Shown here: positions 1 to 6,751 of the stretch, piece after piece | How positions within the stretch are numbered: position 1 is the first letter of the stretch | How the letters are laid out: each line of letters starts with the position of its first letter | Notes under the pieces: generated by a model | The model's input: the letters and a program-made list of their open reading frames with translations, nothing else | Database searches by the model: none | Told to the model about the DNA's origin: nothing | Assembly (NCBI GenBank): GCA_024641205.1 | Contig: JAHEDM010000065.1 | Span: 1 to 9,614, forward strand | Length of the DNA stretch: 9,614 bases | DNA from: Actinomycetes bacterium | GTDB lineage: Bacteria > Actinomycetota > Acidimicrobiia > Spongiisociales > UBA4744 | Reading direction: 5' to 3' | Translations under genes and position numbers: made by a program

Positions 1-116
1 CCGGTTACGCCGGCGCCGAACTCGGCGGAGATCTCTGAAACGGCCACCTTTTGTCCGAACCAGCGGGAGACTCCCTGCAGGACCACGGTCGGTGAAGCGG
101 GGGCGGCCATCGTCAT
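1..116 (-). CDS. ABC transporter ATP-binding protein, N-terminal fragment (cut by window edge)
   Basis: Only the first 38 codons are inside the window. They read as the opening beta strands of an ABC ATPase: VVLQGVSRWFGQKVAV, with F20 in the place of the A-loop aromatic that stacks on adenine, followed by the turn that normally leads into Walker A, which lies off the edge. Two starts are possible. The ATG at 116 makes an ATGA overlap with the stop of the upstream permease gene (TGA at 115-113) and has GGAA 6 nt upstream. The ATG at 110 sits 12 nt from that GGAA. I prefer 116. The gene is probably translationally coupled to the permease before it. It is the second ATPase in this operon, so it probably serves another permease beyond the left edge, although it could share the permease at 113-1018. 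The family assignment is fairly safe; the substrate is unknown. Confidence 0.75.
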   Translation of the reverse strand, partial: MTMAAPASPTVVLQGVSRWFGQKVAVSEISAEFGAGVT

Positions 117-1018
117 GACAGCTTCCGGTAACGGTTCCAGGCCAGAGTTACCGCCAGCACAGATATGGCCACAATGGCCATCAACGCGACCCAGGGTTCG
201 AATCCTGCCCGGGTGACCGCATAGTCGCTGGTTGACGCACCGAAGATCCAATCCCGAACCAGGTGAGGGTGTTCCTCGAAGGCCAGCAATGCTCCGTATT
301 CCGACCCGGAGAAATCGGCAACCTCAACGAAGAACTCGGCCAGTCCGTTGAACATGATCATCACGCCGAGGAAAATTCCGGCCGCAAATCCCACCCGGGG
401 GATAAGGGTGGCAACGATCAGCGCAACAGAGGCGAACCCGAGGAAGTAGGCGAGAGACGTGGCCGGCACCTGCCAGAGCACATCGAGGTTGTCGACCATG
501 TAGCTGGTGAAACCGTCCGGGGAGAAGACGCCCAGCAACAAGTGGAAGATTGTCTGGGGAATCATGAGGAAGGCCAGCATGAGGATCCCCAGCGACATTC
601 CCTTGGCGGCCAAGTAGTCGATCGTTCGGAGCGGCCGGGAGAGGTAGACCGCCAGCACGCCCTGTTCGCGGTCGGGAACCAATAGTTCTGGGGTGGCGAA
701 CGCAATAAACAGCAGCGCAACGCGGGAAATGAACTCGAAGTACTCGCGATTGTGAGGAAGTTCGTCGGCAACGAGGTCGGTAACACCAATCTGGTTGGCT
801 GCATAGTGAAGGGCGGAGAGCACGGCCACCGACACGAGCATCATCGTGATGAGCGTCCATGGCAAGATCTTGCGGCGTCCCTTGCGGCGAAGTCCCAGGA
901 CGCGCCTGAAGCCGTCTCGGATCACCGCCCCCATGGCCCCCCGCCGTCCCTTGCGGTTGCCTTCGTAGTGGCGATAGCCACGATCGACGATGACCGCTTC
1001 CGGGGGGCGGTTAGTCAC
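113..1018 (-). CDS. ABC-2 type transporter permease (YxxYxGxR-motif family)
   Basis: This 301-residue integral membrane protein is the likely channel-forming partner of the ATPase at 1011-1928. Hydrophobicity suggests six membrane segments at about 52-73, 95-113, 142-164, 183-205, 208-232 and 275-294. They follow an unusually long basic cytoplasmic head of about 50 residues containing RGYRHYEGNRKGR (13-25). From memory, that head motif recurs in one actinobacterial ABC-2 permease family. The loop at 115-139 (PDREQGVLAVYLSRPL followed by RTIDYLAAKG) is the family's typical cytoplasmic coupling segment. The GTG start overlaps the ATPase stop by 8 bp and has GAGGA 5 nt upstream, pointing to coupled translation. 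The protein is full length and ends in TGA. Nothing in the sequence identifies the cargo. Confidence 0.85.
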   Translation of the reverse strand: MTNRPPEAVIVDRGYRHYEGNRKGRRGAMGAVIRDGFRRVLGLRRKGRRKILPWTLITMMLVSVAVLSALHYAANQIGVTDLVADELPHNREYFEFISRVALLFIAFATPELLVPDREQGVLAVYLSRPLRTIDYLAAKGMSLGILMLAFLMIPQTIFHLLLGVFSPDGFTSYMVDNLDVLWQVPATSLAYFLGFASVALIVATLIPRVGFAAGIFLGVMIMFNGLAEFFVEVADFSGSEYGALLAFEEHPHLVRDWIFGASTSDYAVTRAGFEPWVALMAIVAISVLAVTLAWNRYRKLS

Positions 1019-1928
1019 GGCGGTCCTCTTCTTCCGCCTCTCGAATGAATGTCTCTTCGAGAGTCACTGCGCTCTGGCCGAGCCGCCGCACCCCGACGTT
1101 GGTGGCCACCAGCGCATCGCGGACCAGCGTGAAGGCATCTTCTCCTGTGGTGCGCACGTCCAGTTGGGCGCCGGTGACCTTGACGGTGGCACCGCGCTCG
1201 GTCATCCAGCGGGCGGCCGGCTCCGGGTCACCCAGCACCTCGACGATCAGACCCTCGATGATCCCCAGATCCCCGATCGGACCAGAGCGAATTGCCTTGC
1301 CGCCGTCCAGCATCACAACCCAGTCGCAGGTCTCCTCGATGTCCGACAGGATGTGAGAAGAGAAGACAACGCTGATACCGAAGTCGCCCAAGCGCCGGAT
1401 CAATTCGAGCATGTGGTCACGACCTTCCGGATCCAATCCAGAAGCCGGCTCGTCGAGAAAGGCGACCTGGGGATCGTGAACGATCGCCTGGGCGAGTTTG
1501 ACTCGTTGGAACATGCCGGTTGAGAAGTCGCCTAGAAACCGAAATCGCTCCTCGTGGAGGCCGACCAGGAACAGGATTTCAGATGAGCGCCGCCTGGCCG
1601 CGTCGGTCGGCAGTCCGGCCAGCTCGGCGGCATAGCCGACGAAGTCGGCCGCCGTCTGATCGAGGGGAAGGCAGTTGCCTTCTGGCATGAATCCAACCAG
1701 AGACCGGATGTCGAGCGACTCCCGGGAGACCGGTCTCCCCAACACCTCCATCTGGCCGCCGGCCGGTTGCAGCATGCCGAGGAGGTTGCGAATCAGAGTG
1801 GTCTTGCCTGCTCCGTTGGCTCCGACGAGGCCGATTCTGCCGCGGGGCACATCGAGGGTGACATCTTCGAGTGCCTTGACGTCGCCGTAGCTGTGGGTCA
1901 GATTCCTGGTGGCGAACAGCGGGGTCAC
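1011..1928 (-). CDS. ABC-2 exporter ATP-binding protein
   Basis: This 305-residue cytoplasmic ATPase is expected to power the adjacent permease. Motifs in order: A-loop Y14; Walker A GANGAGKT (36-43); Q-loop region GFMPE with Glu83 at the usual Gln position, a common substitution in ABC-2 ATPases; signature FSTGMFQ (135-141), a variant of LSGGQ; Walker B VAFLDE (155-160); D-loop SGLD (163-166); and switch histidine H192 in FSSH. Residues from about 215 form a C-terminal extension of about 90 residues, typical of CcmA/NatA-type subunits. The GTG start has no clear Shine-Dalgarno sequence. It lies 22 bp after the PGPGW gene stop, so translation may depend on re-initiation. The TAA stop is inside the permease gene (8-bp overlap). 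The catalytic set looks intact. The substrate is not indicated. Confidence 0.9.
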   Translation of the reverse strand: MTPLFATRNLTHSYGDVKALEDVTLDVPRGRIGLVGANGAGKTTLIRNLLGMLQPAGGQMEVLGRPVSRESLDIRSLVGFMPEGNCLPLDQTAADFVGYAAELAGLPTDAARRRSSEILFLVGLHEERFRFLGDFSTGMFQRVKLAQAIVHDPQVAFLDEPASGLDPEGRDHMLELIRRLGDFGISVVFSSHILSDIEETCDWVVMLDGGKAIRSGPIGDLGIIEGLIVEVLGDPEPAARWMTERGATVKVTGAQLDVRTTGEDAFTLVRDALVATNVGVRRLGQSAVTLEETFIREAEEEDRRD

Positions 1929-1950
1929 CTGATTGAAACTAGCCGAGGAT

Positions 1951-2214
1951 TCAGGCGGCGAGGTCGTCGCTCCGGTCGCGCCGGCGAGTCATCGTCGTGA
2001 CATGTTTCCTGGCGCCGTCGGAAAGCCGCTTCGCCCAGACGTATTCGGTGCTGAGCATCGCCAGCCCGGCGATGATCAGCATCCAGCCGGGTAGGAACGG
2101 CAGGACCAGCCCGATCACGCCGACCAGCAGCAGGGCGAATCCCAGGATGGCGATGAGGAGTTTCCGAAACGGAGTGATGTTCACGTGCACCTTTTGACGC
2201 AACACAGTATGCAA
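1951..2214 (-). CDS. Small PGPGW-family transmembrane protein
   Basis: This is a short membrane protein of about 77-87 residues with two close hydrophobic segments (about 18-36 and 40-54) forming a hairpin, then a basic tail rich in Arg/Lys. The turn PFLPGW (39-44) and the following STEYVWAKRL (55-64) match the hallmark of the PGPGW putative transmembrane family (usually PGPGW, then a stretch ending in STEF/Y-x-WA-K/R). The first Pro-Gly of the motif is replaced here. The function of the family is unknown. The longest frame starts at a TTG at 2214, 11 bp after the metG stop, without a convincing ribosome binding site. GTG codons at 2190 and 2184 are alternatives, and the one at 2184 has AAAGGTG just upstream, so the true N-terminus may be 10 residues shorter. 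Gene spacing suggests co-transcription with metG and the exporter genes. Confidence 0.8.
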   Translation of the reverse strand: MHTVLRQKVHVNITPFRKLLIAILGFALLLVGVIGLVLPFLPGWMLIIAGLAMLSTEYVWAKRLSDGARKHVTTMTRRRDRSDDLAA

Positions 2215-2225
2215 CGGTTACGAAT

Positions 2226-3875
2226 CTACTCGAGTTCCGCCAGTTCCAGTTTTGTGAAAAGAGGCTTGGGCGCGGGGAGCGGCGTTCCCGCCCGTAGCCC
2301 GGACCGATGCCACCCGTCTTCCTCGAGCGCTCCCGTCTGGCCGAGCAGGGTGTGGACCCGGGCGCTCGTGAAAGGGAGGAAGGGAGCAAAACCGGTCTTC
2401 AACCCGTTGATAGCGCTGAGGGCAACGTAGAGCGTGGTTGAGGTTCGCTCAGGGTCGATTGCCGCGGTTTTCCACGGAGCCTTTTGGTTGAGATACGCAT
2501 TGACCTCTTGCGCTCCATCCATCAGCGTACGGAGTGCTGCCCGCAACTCGACCGCCTCGATTTGAGCACCGGCTTCGGCAAGGGCGGTATCGATTCGGGC
2601 CAGTAAGGCGCTGTCCTGGGGGTCGAGCGGTCCCGGGTCGGGGACAACGCCACCGGCAGATTTGGCCGTCATCGACAACACCCGGTTGACGAGGTTGCCC
2701 CACGTGGCGACCAGTTCTTCATTGACCCGCCGCACGATCTCGTCGTCCGAGAGGTCGGTGTCGTTGTGTTCTGGAAGGATTGAGGCGATGGCGTAGCGCA
2801 ATGCGTCTGGTTCGAAACGGTCGAGGTACCAGTCGAGGGAGCGGCCGACTCCCCGGGACTTCGAAGCTTTCGAACCTCCAAATGTGACGTATTGATTGCC
2901 CGCCACGTTGGTGGGGAGGTTGAGCCCGGTGTGACCCATCAAGAGGGCGGGCCAGTAGACGGCATGAAACGGGATGTTGTCCTTGCCGACGAAGTAGTAG
3001 GACTCGGCCTCCGGGTTGATCCACCAGTCTTTCCAAGCTTCCGGGGTGCCCTGGAGCTGCGCCCACTCCTGGGGAGCCGAGAAATAGCCCATGACGGCTT
3101 CCCACCAGACGTAGATCGACTTTCCGGATCCCAGGTCGTCCACGGGAATGGGGATGCCCCAGTCCAGGTCGCGCGTGAAGGCGCGGTCGTTCAGTCCGCT
3201 CTTGACCATGCCGATCGCGAAGTTCACAACGTGGGGGCGCCACTCCTGGTGTGCTTTGAGCCATTCGAGGAGGGGCTCCTGGAAGGCACGCAGCTTCCAG
3301 TAGTAGTGCTCTGTCTCACGCTCGACCGGGGTCGTGCCAGACAGTTTCGACCGTGGGTCGATGAGTTCGTGAGGATCGAGGGTACGCCCACAGTTGTCGC
3401 ACTGATCTCCCCGGGCATCGATATACCCGCAGTGTGGGCAGGTGCCCTCAACGTATCGGTCGGGGAGAAACCGTTTCGCTTCCTCGTCATAGAACTGGCT
3501 GGTGGTTTTGCGGTAGAGGTAGCCGTTCTCGAGGAGCCTCAGGAAGAACTCCTGAGCCACCCGCGTGTGGTTCTCCGTGCCAGTCGTGGTGAAGAGATCG
3601 AAGCTGATACCGAGTCGGTTCCAGTAGTCGAGGAACCGCGGGTGATACCGGTCGACTATCTCCTGAGGGGTAAGGCCCTCCTCGTCTGCCTTGACCGTGA
3701 TCGGAGTGCCGTGTACATCGCTACCCGAAACCATCAGGACTTTGTTCCCGGCCGTGCGGTGATAGCGAGCGAATATGTCCGGGGGGAGGTAGGCGCCGGC
3801 GATATGCCCCAGATGCAGTGATCCGGTCGCGTAGGGCCAGGCGACGGCCACCAGGATGTGACGGGGTTCGCTCAT
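2226..3875 (-). CDS. metG: Methionyl-tRNA synthetase
   Basis: This gene encodes the cytoplasmic class I synthetase that charges tRNA-Met (EC 6.1.1.10). With the ATG at 3875 it has 549 residues beginning MSEPRHILVAVAWPYATG, the normal N-terminus. The frame extends to a GTG at 3893 (six more residues) preceded by AAAGGTAA, which is too close to be a good ribosome binding site. The HIGH motif reads HLGH (21-24). A zinc knuckle of the four-cysteine kind is present (C146, C149, C159, C162). WWEAVMGY and GKDNIPFHAVYWPA are typical active-site segments. The KMSKS loop reads KASKS (336-340) followed by RG, an M-to-A change. From about 375 there is a helical anticodon-binding domain (WGNLVNRVLSM), and the protein ends at the core C-terminus (PKPLFTKLELAELE) without the extra C-terminal tRNA-binding domain of E. 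coli MetRS. It is the first gene of the leftward unit. Confidence 0.96.
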   Translation of the reverse strand: MSEPRHILVAVAWPYATGSLHLGHIAGAYLPPDIFARYHRTAGNKVLMVSGSDVHGTPITVKADEEGLTPQEIVDRYHPRFLDYWNRLGISFDLFTTTGTENHTRVAQEFFLRLLENGYLYRKTTSQFYDEEAKRFLPDRYVEGTCPHCGYIDARGDQCDNCGRTLDPHELIDPRSKLSGTTPVERETEHYYWKLRAFQEPLLEWLKAHQEWRPHVVNFAIGMVKSGLNDRAFTRDLDWGIPIPVDDLGSGKSIYVWWEAVMGYFSAPQEWAQLQGTPEAWKDWWINPEAESYYFVGKDNIPFHAVYWPALLMGHTGLNLPTNVAGNQYVTFGGSKASKSRGVGRSLDWYLDRFEPDALRYAIASILPEHNDTDLSDDEIVRRVNEELVATWGNLVNRVLSMTAKSAGGVVPDPGPLDPQDSALLARIDTALAEAGAQIEAVELRAALRTLMDGAQEVNAYLNQKAPWKTAAIDPERTSTTLYVALSAINGLKTGFAPFLPFTSARVHTLLGQTGALEEDGWHRSGLRAGTPLPAPKPLFTKLELAELE

Positions 3876-3986
3876 GGGCGGTGAGCGTACCACTTACCTT
3901 TGAAGGTCCGTTTCGAGTTTCCAATTGTGGATCGGGCCGCGTCTCGGATGAGTTAGCCTCCACCCAGTCAGGGGGTTTCGACGACC

Positions 3987-4877
3987 GTGCTGGAATTGAA
4001 GAATTTGTCGAAGCGGTACGGCGAGGTTCGTGCCCTGGACGGCGCCTCGCTGTCGGTTGCGCCCGGTCATATGCTCGGTTTCCTCGGACCGAACGGAGCA
4101 GGCAAGACGACCGCGATGCGTTCTGTGTTCGGGCTCGTACAGCTCGACGCGGGTGAAGTCACCTGGGAAGGCATGCCCATCGGCCCCGAGCAACGCCTGC
4201 GTTTTGGGTACATGCCCGAACAACGAGGGCTCTACCCGCGGATGAAAGTCGGCGAGCAGTTGATCTACTTCGCCGAATTGCATGGGATGTCCCGCAGCGA
4301 TGCCGCTGCTTCGACCTCCCGCTGGTTGGCCACTCTTGGTTTGTCTGAACGTAGCGATGATCGGCTCGAGCAGCTTTCGCACGGTAACCAGCAGCGGGTG
4401 CAGCTGGCCGCCGCCCTCGTGCACGACCCGGATCTCCTCATCCTCGATGAGCCCTTCTCCGGCCTCGATCCTGTGGCAGTCGAGACGCTCGCGGATTCGC
4501 TTGCCGCAGAGGCAGCCAACGGCAAAGCCGTCGTGTTCTCCAGCCACCAGCTCGACCTCGTCGAAGATATGTGCGAAGACGTCGTGATCATCAATCAGGG
4601 ACGCAACGTCATGGAAGGAAATGTGGCCCGCCTGAAGGAGAGCTCGCCCCATCGGCATCTGGAGATAGACGTATCAGGTGGTGACGGAGCCTGGCTCCCG
4701 GAGGTGGCAGGCGTCGTGGCCAAAGAAATCGACGGCTCCGCGGTCCGGTTGCTTGTGCAGAAAGAGATCGATCTCGAAGGCGTGCTTTCAGCTGCGCGGG
4801 CGGTCGGGCCCATCCGCCATTTCAGTTTTGAGGCTCCGAGCCTTTCGGAAATGTTCCTGCGGGCGGTGACGCAATGA
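3987..4877 (+). CDS. ABC transporter ATP-binding protein, NatA/YhaQ-like
   Basis: This 296-residue ATPase is the partner of the NatB-like permease that follows. Motifs in order: A-loop Y11; Walker A GPNGAGKT (34-41); Q-loop region GYMPEQRGLYP, with Glu78 at the usual Gln position; signature LSHGNQQ (130-136), where the GNQQ form is typical of the NatA/YhaQ group rather than of LSGGQ importers; Walker B LLILDE (150-155); D-loop SGLD (158-161); and switch H187 in FSSH. A domain of about 90 residues follows the catalytic core. The GTG start is supported by the protein beginning directly at the first beta strand (LELKNLSKRYG) and by AGGGGG, 11 nt upstream. It is transcribed divergently from metG across about 110 bp. 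Its stop overlaps the permease start as ATGA. NatA proteins are known for sodium export in Bacillus, but related pairs move other substrates. Confidence 0.92.
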   Translation: MLELKNLSKRYGEVRALDGASLSVAPGHMLGFLGPNGAGKTTAMRSVFGLVQLDAGEVTWEGMPIGPEQRLRFGYMPEQRGLYPRMKVGEQLIYFAELHGMSRSDAAASTSRWLATLGLSERSDDRLEQLSHGNQQRVQLAAALVHDPDLLILDEPFSGLDPVAVETLADSLAAEAANGKAVVFSSHQLDLVEDMCEDVVIINQGRNVMEGNVARLKESSPHRHLEIDVSGGDGAWLPEVAGVVAKEIDGSAVRLLVQKEIDLEGVLSAARAVGPIRHFSFEAPSLSEMFLRAVTQ

Positions 4878-6082
4878 AGGGCTTTCGACCCATCTGGATG
4901 GTTGCCAGGCGCGAGTTGCGGGAGCGCTTGAAGAGCCGCACCTACAGGATCACCACGGTGATTCTGCTGCTCGTCGTTTTGGGCGGGATCGTGATCCCGC
5001 AGATGGTTGGGGACGGCGACGGGACCACGTACGACCTCGGTCTGGTGGGAGAGACCTCATCCGAGTTGCTCGACACGCTCCAGGTGCTCGCAACGACTTC
5101 TGGCGTGCGCGTGGACACGCAGGAGTTTGGCGACCTTGCCGGAGCGGAGACCGCCTTGGAAACCGGCGATGTTGACGCCGTCCTCGTAGGAGGAACGGAG
5201 TACGTCACGAAAGAACCGGGCGGTACTTCGTTCTTTGTAACCGGGGGCACCGGACTTTCGGCCCTGGTGGGCGGGGCGGTCCAGGCCATCCGACTGCAGG
5301 AAGTGGCCGCTTCGGCCGGTGTCTCCGTCGATGAGATTGCCGGCCTGCTCACGCAGAATCCGCTCGTTGCGCGGAGCCTGGACCCGCTCGACCCCAACCG
5401 GGAAACCAACACCGTCGTTAGTTTCGCGGGCTTGATCCTTCTCTATGTTGGCATTCTCAGCTATGGGGCCTGGACACTCAACGGCGTCATCGAGGAGAAG
5501 ACGAATCGGGTGGTCGAAGTGCTCATGTCGGCCCTTCGTCCCCACCAATTGATGGCCGGTAAGGTCATCGGGATTGGCTTGCTTGGCATCGCCCAACTCC
5601 TCCTGATTGTCGCCACGGCCGTTACCGCCGCGCTTGCGGTCGATCTGGTCGACATACCCGATGTGTCTGGTGGACTGATCGTTTCTCTCCTCCTGTGGTT
5701 TGTCCTCGGGTTCTCGTTCTTCAGCGTGGCTTATGCTGCGGTTGGGGCGCTCGTTTCGCGCATGGAGGAAGCCCAGAGTGTCGCTACCCCGCTGACGATG
5801 GTTGGTGTGGCCGGCTACCTGGCAGCGTTTGCCGTTCTCGAGAATCCTGACGGAGTGGTAGCCAAGATCACGACCTTTTTGCCACCGACCGCCCCGTTTG
5901 TCGTACCGATTCGTCAGGCGCAGAACGCCATCACCGGTTGGGAATCCATCCTTTCGGTTACGATCATGCTGGCCGCAACGTACGGGCTGATCAGGCTGGC
6001 AGGCCGCGTTTACTCGGGAGCGATTCTCTCGCTCGGGGCCCGCGTGAAACTGCGAGAGGCCTGGCGATCTGCCGAGCTCTAG
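4874..6082 (+). CDS. ABC-2 permease, NatB-like
   Basis: This 402-residue membrane protein has the NatB/YhaP layout. A short cytoplasmic N-terminus (MKGFRPIWMVARRELRERLK) is followed by one membrane segment (about 27-45), a large extracytoplasmic domain (about 46-180), and then five more segments (about 182-204, 230-256, 266-293, 302-322 and 355-377). Between segments 2 and 3 lies EEKTNRVVEVLMS, continuing to RPHQLMAGK (207-230), the conserved cytoplasmic motif of this family. The second cytoplasmic loop, SRMEEAQSVATPLTM (295-309), is also typical. It would form the pore driven by the ATPase at 3987-4877, and the 4-bp ATGA overlap indicates translational coupling. The family is certain; sodium or drug export is only inferred from better-studied relatives. 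The protein is full length with an ordinary TAG stop. Confidence 0.92.
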   Translation: MKGFRPIWMVARRELRERLKSRTYRITTVILLLVVLGGIVIPQMVGDGDGTTYDLGLVGETSSELLDTLQVLATTSGVRVDTQEFGDLAGAETALETGDVDAVLVGGTEYVTKEPGGTSFFVTGGTGLSALVGGAVQAIRLQEVAASAGVSVDEIAGLLTQNPLVARSLDPLDPNRETNTVVSFAGLILLYVGILSYGAWTLNGVIEEKTNRVVEVLMSALRPHQLMAGKVIGIGLLGIAQLLLIVATAVTAALAVDLVDIPDVSGGLIVSLLLWFVLGFSFFSVAYAAVGALVSRMEEAQSVATPLTMVGVAGYLAAFAVLENPDGVVAKITTFLPPTAPFVVPIRQAQNAITGWESILSVTIMLAATYGLIRLAGRVYSGAILSLGARVKLREAWRSAEL

Positions 6083-6094
6083 GAACCTGCAAAA

Positions 6095-6172
6095 GCCGGG
6101 TAGGGAGCCTATCGCCCCGTTATACCGAGGCCGCGATAAGCCCTCTGCCCTTGAATTTCATCGCCGGGTAGG
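6095..6172 (+). repeat. Short direct repeat GCCGGGTAGG
   Basis: The 10-mer GCCGGGTAGG occurs at 6095-6104 and again at 6163-6172, both within the short gap between the NatB-like permease and the DUF5658-like gene. The second copy could also pair with the 3' arm of the hairpin described at 6098-6150, using TCTGCCC (6144-6150), which makes the two structures mutually exclusive. It may also be a chance repeat in GC-rich DNA. Confidence 0.4.
6098..6150 (+). terminator. Possible hairpin terminator or RNA switch after the NatAB pair
   Basis: Starting 16 nt after the permease stop, GGGTAGGG (6098-6105) can pair with CTCTGCCC (6143-6150), giving 8 pairs of which two are G-U. Inside it, TATCGC (6110-6115) pairs perfectly with GCGATA (6133-6138). 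The two stems are separated by a symmetrical AGCC/AGCC internal loop. The sequence that follows, TTGAATTTC, is only moderately T-rich, so this is not a canonical Rho-independent terminator. It could end the exporter transcript or belong to the leader of the next gene. The pairing was done by eye without energy calculation. Confidence 0.35.
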
Positions 6173-6197
6173 CTTGGAAGCGCACAAGTCGGCTGAG

Positions 6198-6204
6198 TGG
6201 GAGG
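6198..6204 (+). promoter_or_regulatory. Shine-Dalgarno sequence deciding a TTG start
   Basis: TGGGAGG lies 7 nt upstream of the TTG at 6212. The longer frame would begin with the GTG at 6197, which overlaps this site and has no ribosome binding site of its own. This decides in favour of the TTG. Confidence 0.65.
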
Positions 6205-6211
6205 CAGCAGC

Positions 6212-6676
6212 TTGAAGATTGAAAACGATCGCCAGGGCGAGAGGGTTATCCGGGGGTCGGACCGGCGAAGCCGGAACGGGACCTTTTACTACCCCGAGCG
6301 TCGGTACGGGTTCGAGCGTCGCCGCCCGGCCGAAGGTACCTGGCGGGCCCGCTATCACGCGTGGCTCGAGCAGTATCGGCACGACAACGACACCATCGCC
6401 GTCGTCCTCCTCGTGTTTGTCTTGCTCAACCTCGCCGACCTCCTCCTCACCGTGCGAGCCCTCTCCCTGGGTGCTGTCGAGGGCAACCCGATCATGGCGT
6501 TCTTGTTTGCAGTCGATCCAACCCTGGCCGCGATGTTCAAGGTGGTCGTTGGCGCCGGGATCGCCCTGGCAGTCTGGTCGGCGCGCCGCTATCGCCGGAT
6601 TCTCGAGACTTCGCTGATCATCGTGGCCGTCATGACGGCAGTCCTTCTTTACCACGGCTATTACGCGTTCGTCTAG
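6212..6676 (+). CDS. DUF5658-like membrane protein with arginine-rich N-terminal tail
   Basis: The 154-residue product (TTG start) has a hydrophilic, strongly basic head of about 60 residues containing SDRRSRNG (16-23) and PERRYGFERRRP (28-39), then three membrane segments (about 61-84, 106-123 and 131-151). The first segment carries NLADLLLT followed by GAVEGNPIM (N73, D76, T80, E90, N92, P93). This N-x-x-D-x-x-x-T ... E-x-NP pattern is how I recognise the DUF5658 family, whose function is unknown. The polar residues in the first membrane segment and the GNP turn are probably functional. It lies 130 bp after the NatAB pair on the same strand and faces fbaB tail to tail. Whether it has its own promoter is unclear. 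The family assignment is from memory of the motif. Confidence 0.75.
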   Translation: MKIENDRQGERVIRGSDRRSRNGTFYYPERRYGFERRRPAEGTWRARYHAWLEQYRHDNDTIAVVLLVFVLLNLADLLLTVRALSLGAVEGNPIMAFLFAVDPTLAAMFKVVVGAGIALAVWSARRYRRILETSLIIVAVMTAVLLYHGYYAFV

Positions 6677-6682
6677 TCATCA

Positions 6683-6701
6683 GCCGTGGGCTATCCGCGG
6701 T
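6683..6701. terminator. Weak hairpin between convergent genes
   Basis: GCCGTGG (6683-6689) and CCGCGGT (6695-6701) can form a stem of up to 7 pairs with two G-U wobbles around a 5-nt loop, just past the stop of the DUF5658-like gene and facing the end of the aldolase gene. There is no T-tract on either side, so it is at best a non-canonical terminator for one or both genes. Confidence 0.25.
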
Positions 6702-6751
6702 CGGCCATCGACGACCAGCACCAGAGAGTGGAGGTTGGCTGCTGCCTTTGT

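Noticed and set aside
2892..3821. 309-codon open frame on the plus strand opposite metG
   Set aside because: It lies wholly inside a well-supported MetRS gene, has no recognisable domain, and is explained by high-GC codon bias on the complementary strand.
3876..3986. Divergent promoters between metG and the NatA-like gene
   Set aside because: TTGTGG (3925-3930) and TAGCCT (3954-3959) are 23 bp apart, too far for a standard promoter. On the metG side, TACGCT lies 8 nt before the ATG but lacks a -35. Promoters must exist here, but I cannot place them.
3894..4658. 254-codon open frame on the minus strand opposite the NatA-like ATPase
   Set aside because: It is antisense to an intact ATPase with all motifs; its translation resembles the typical shadow of ABC genes in high-GC DNA. 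The similar frame at 8704-9468 is rejected for the same reason.
6083..6211. Cyclic di-GMP (GEMM) riboswitch before the DUF5658-like gene
   Set aside because: GCAAAAGCC and GGGTAGG caught my eye, but the conserved GGCAAACC arm and tetraloop-receptor layout are not present in the right order.
6197..6211. GTG at 6197 as start of the DUF5658-like gene
   Set aside because: It overlaps the strong Shine-Dalgarno sequence that sits 7 nt before the TTG at 6212 and has no binding site of its own.
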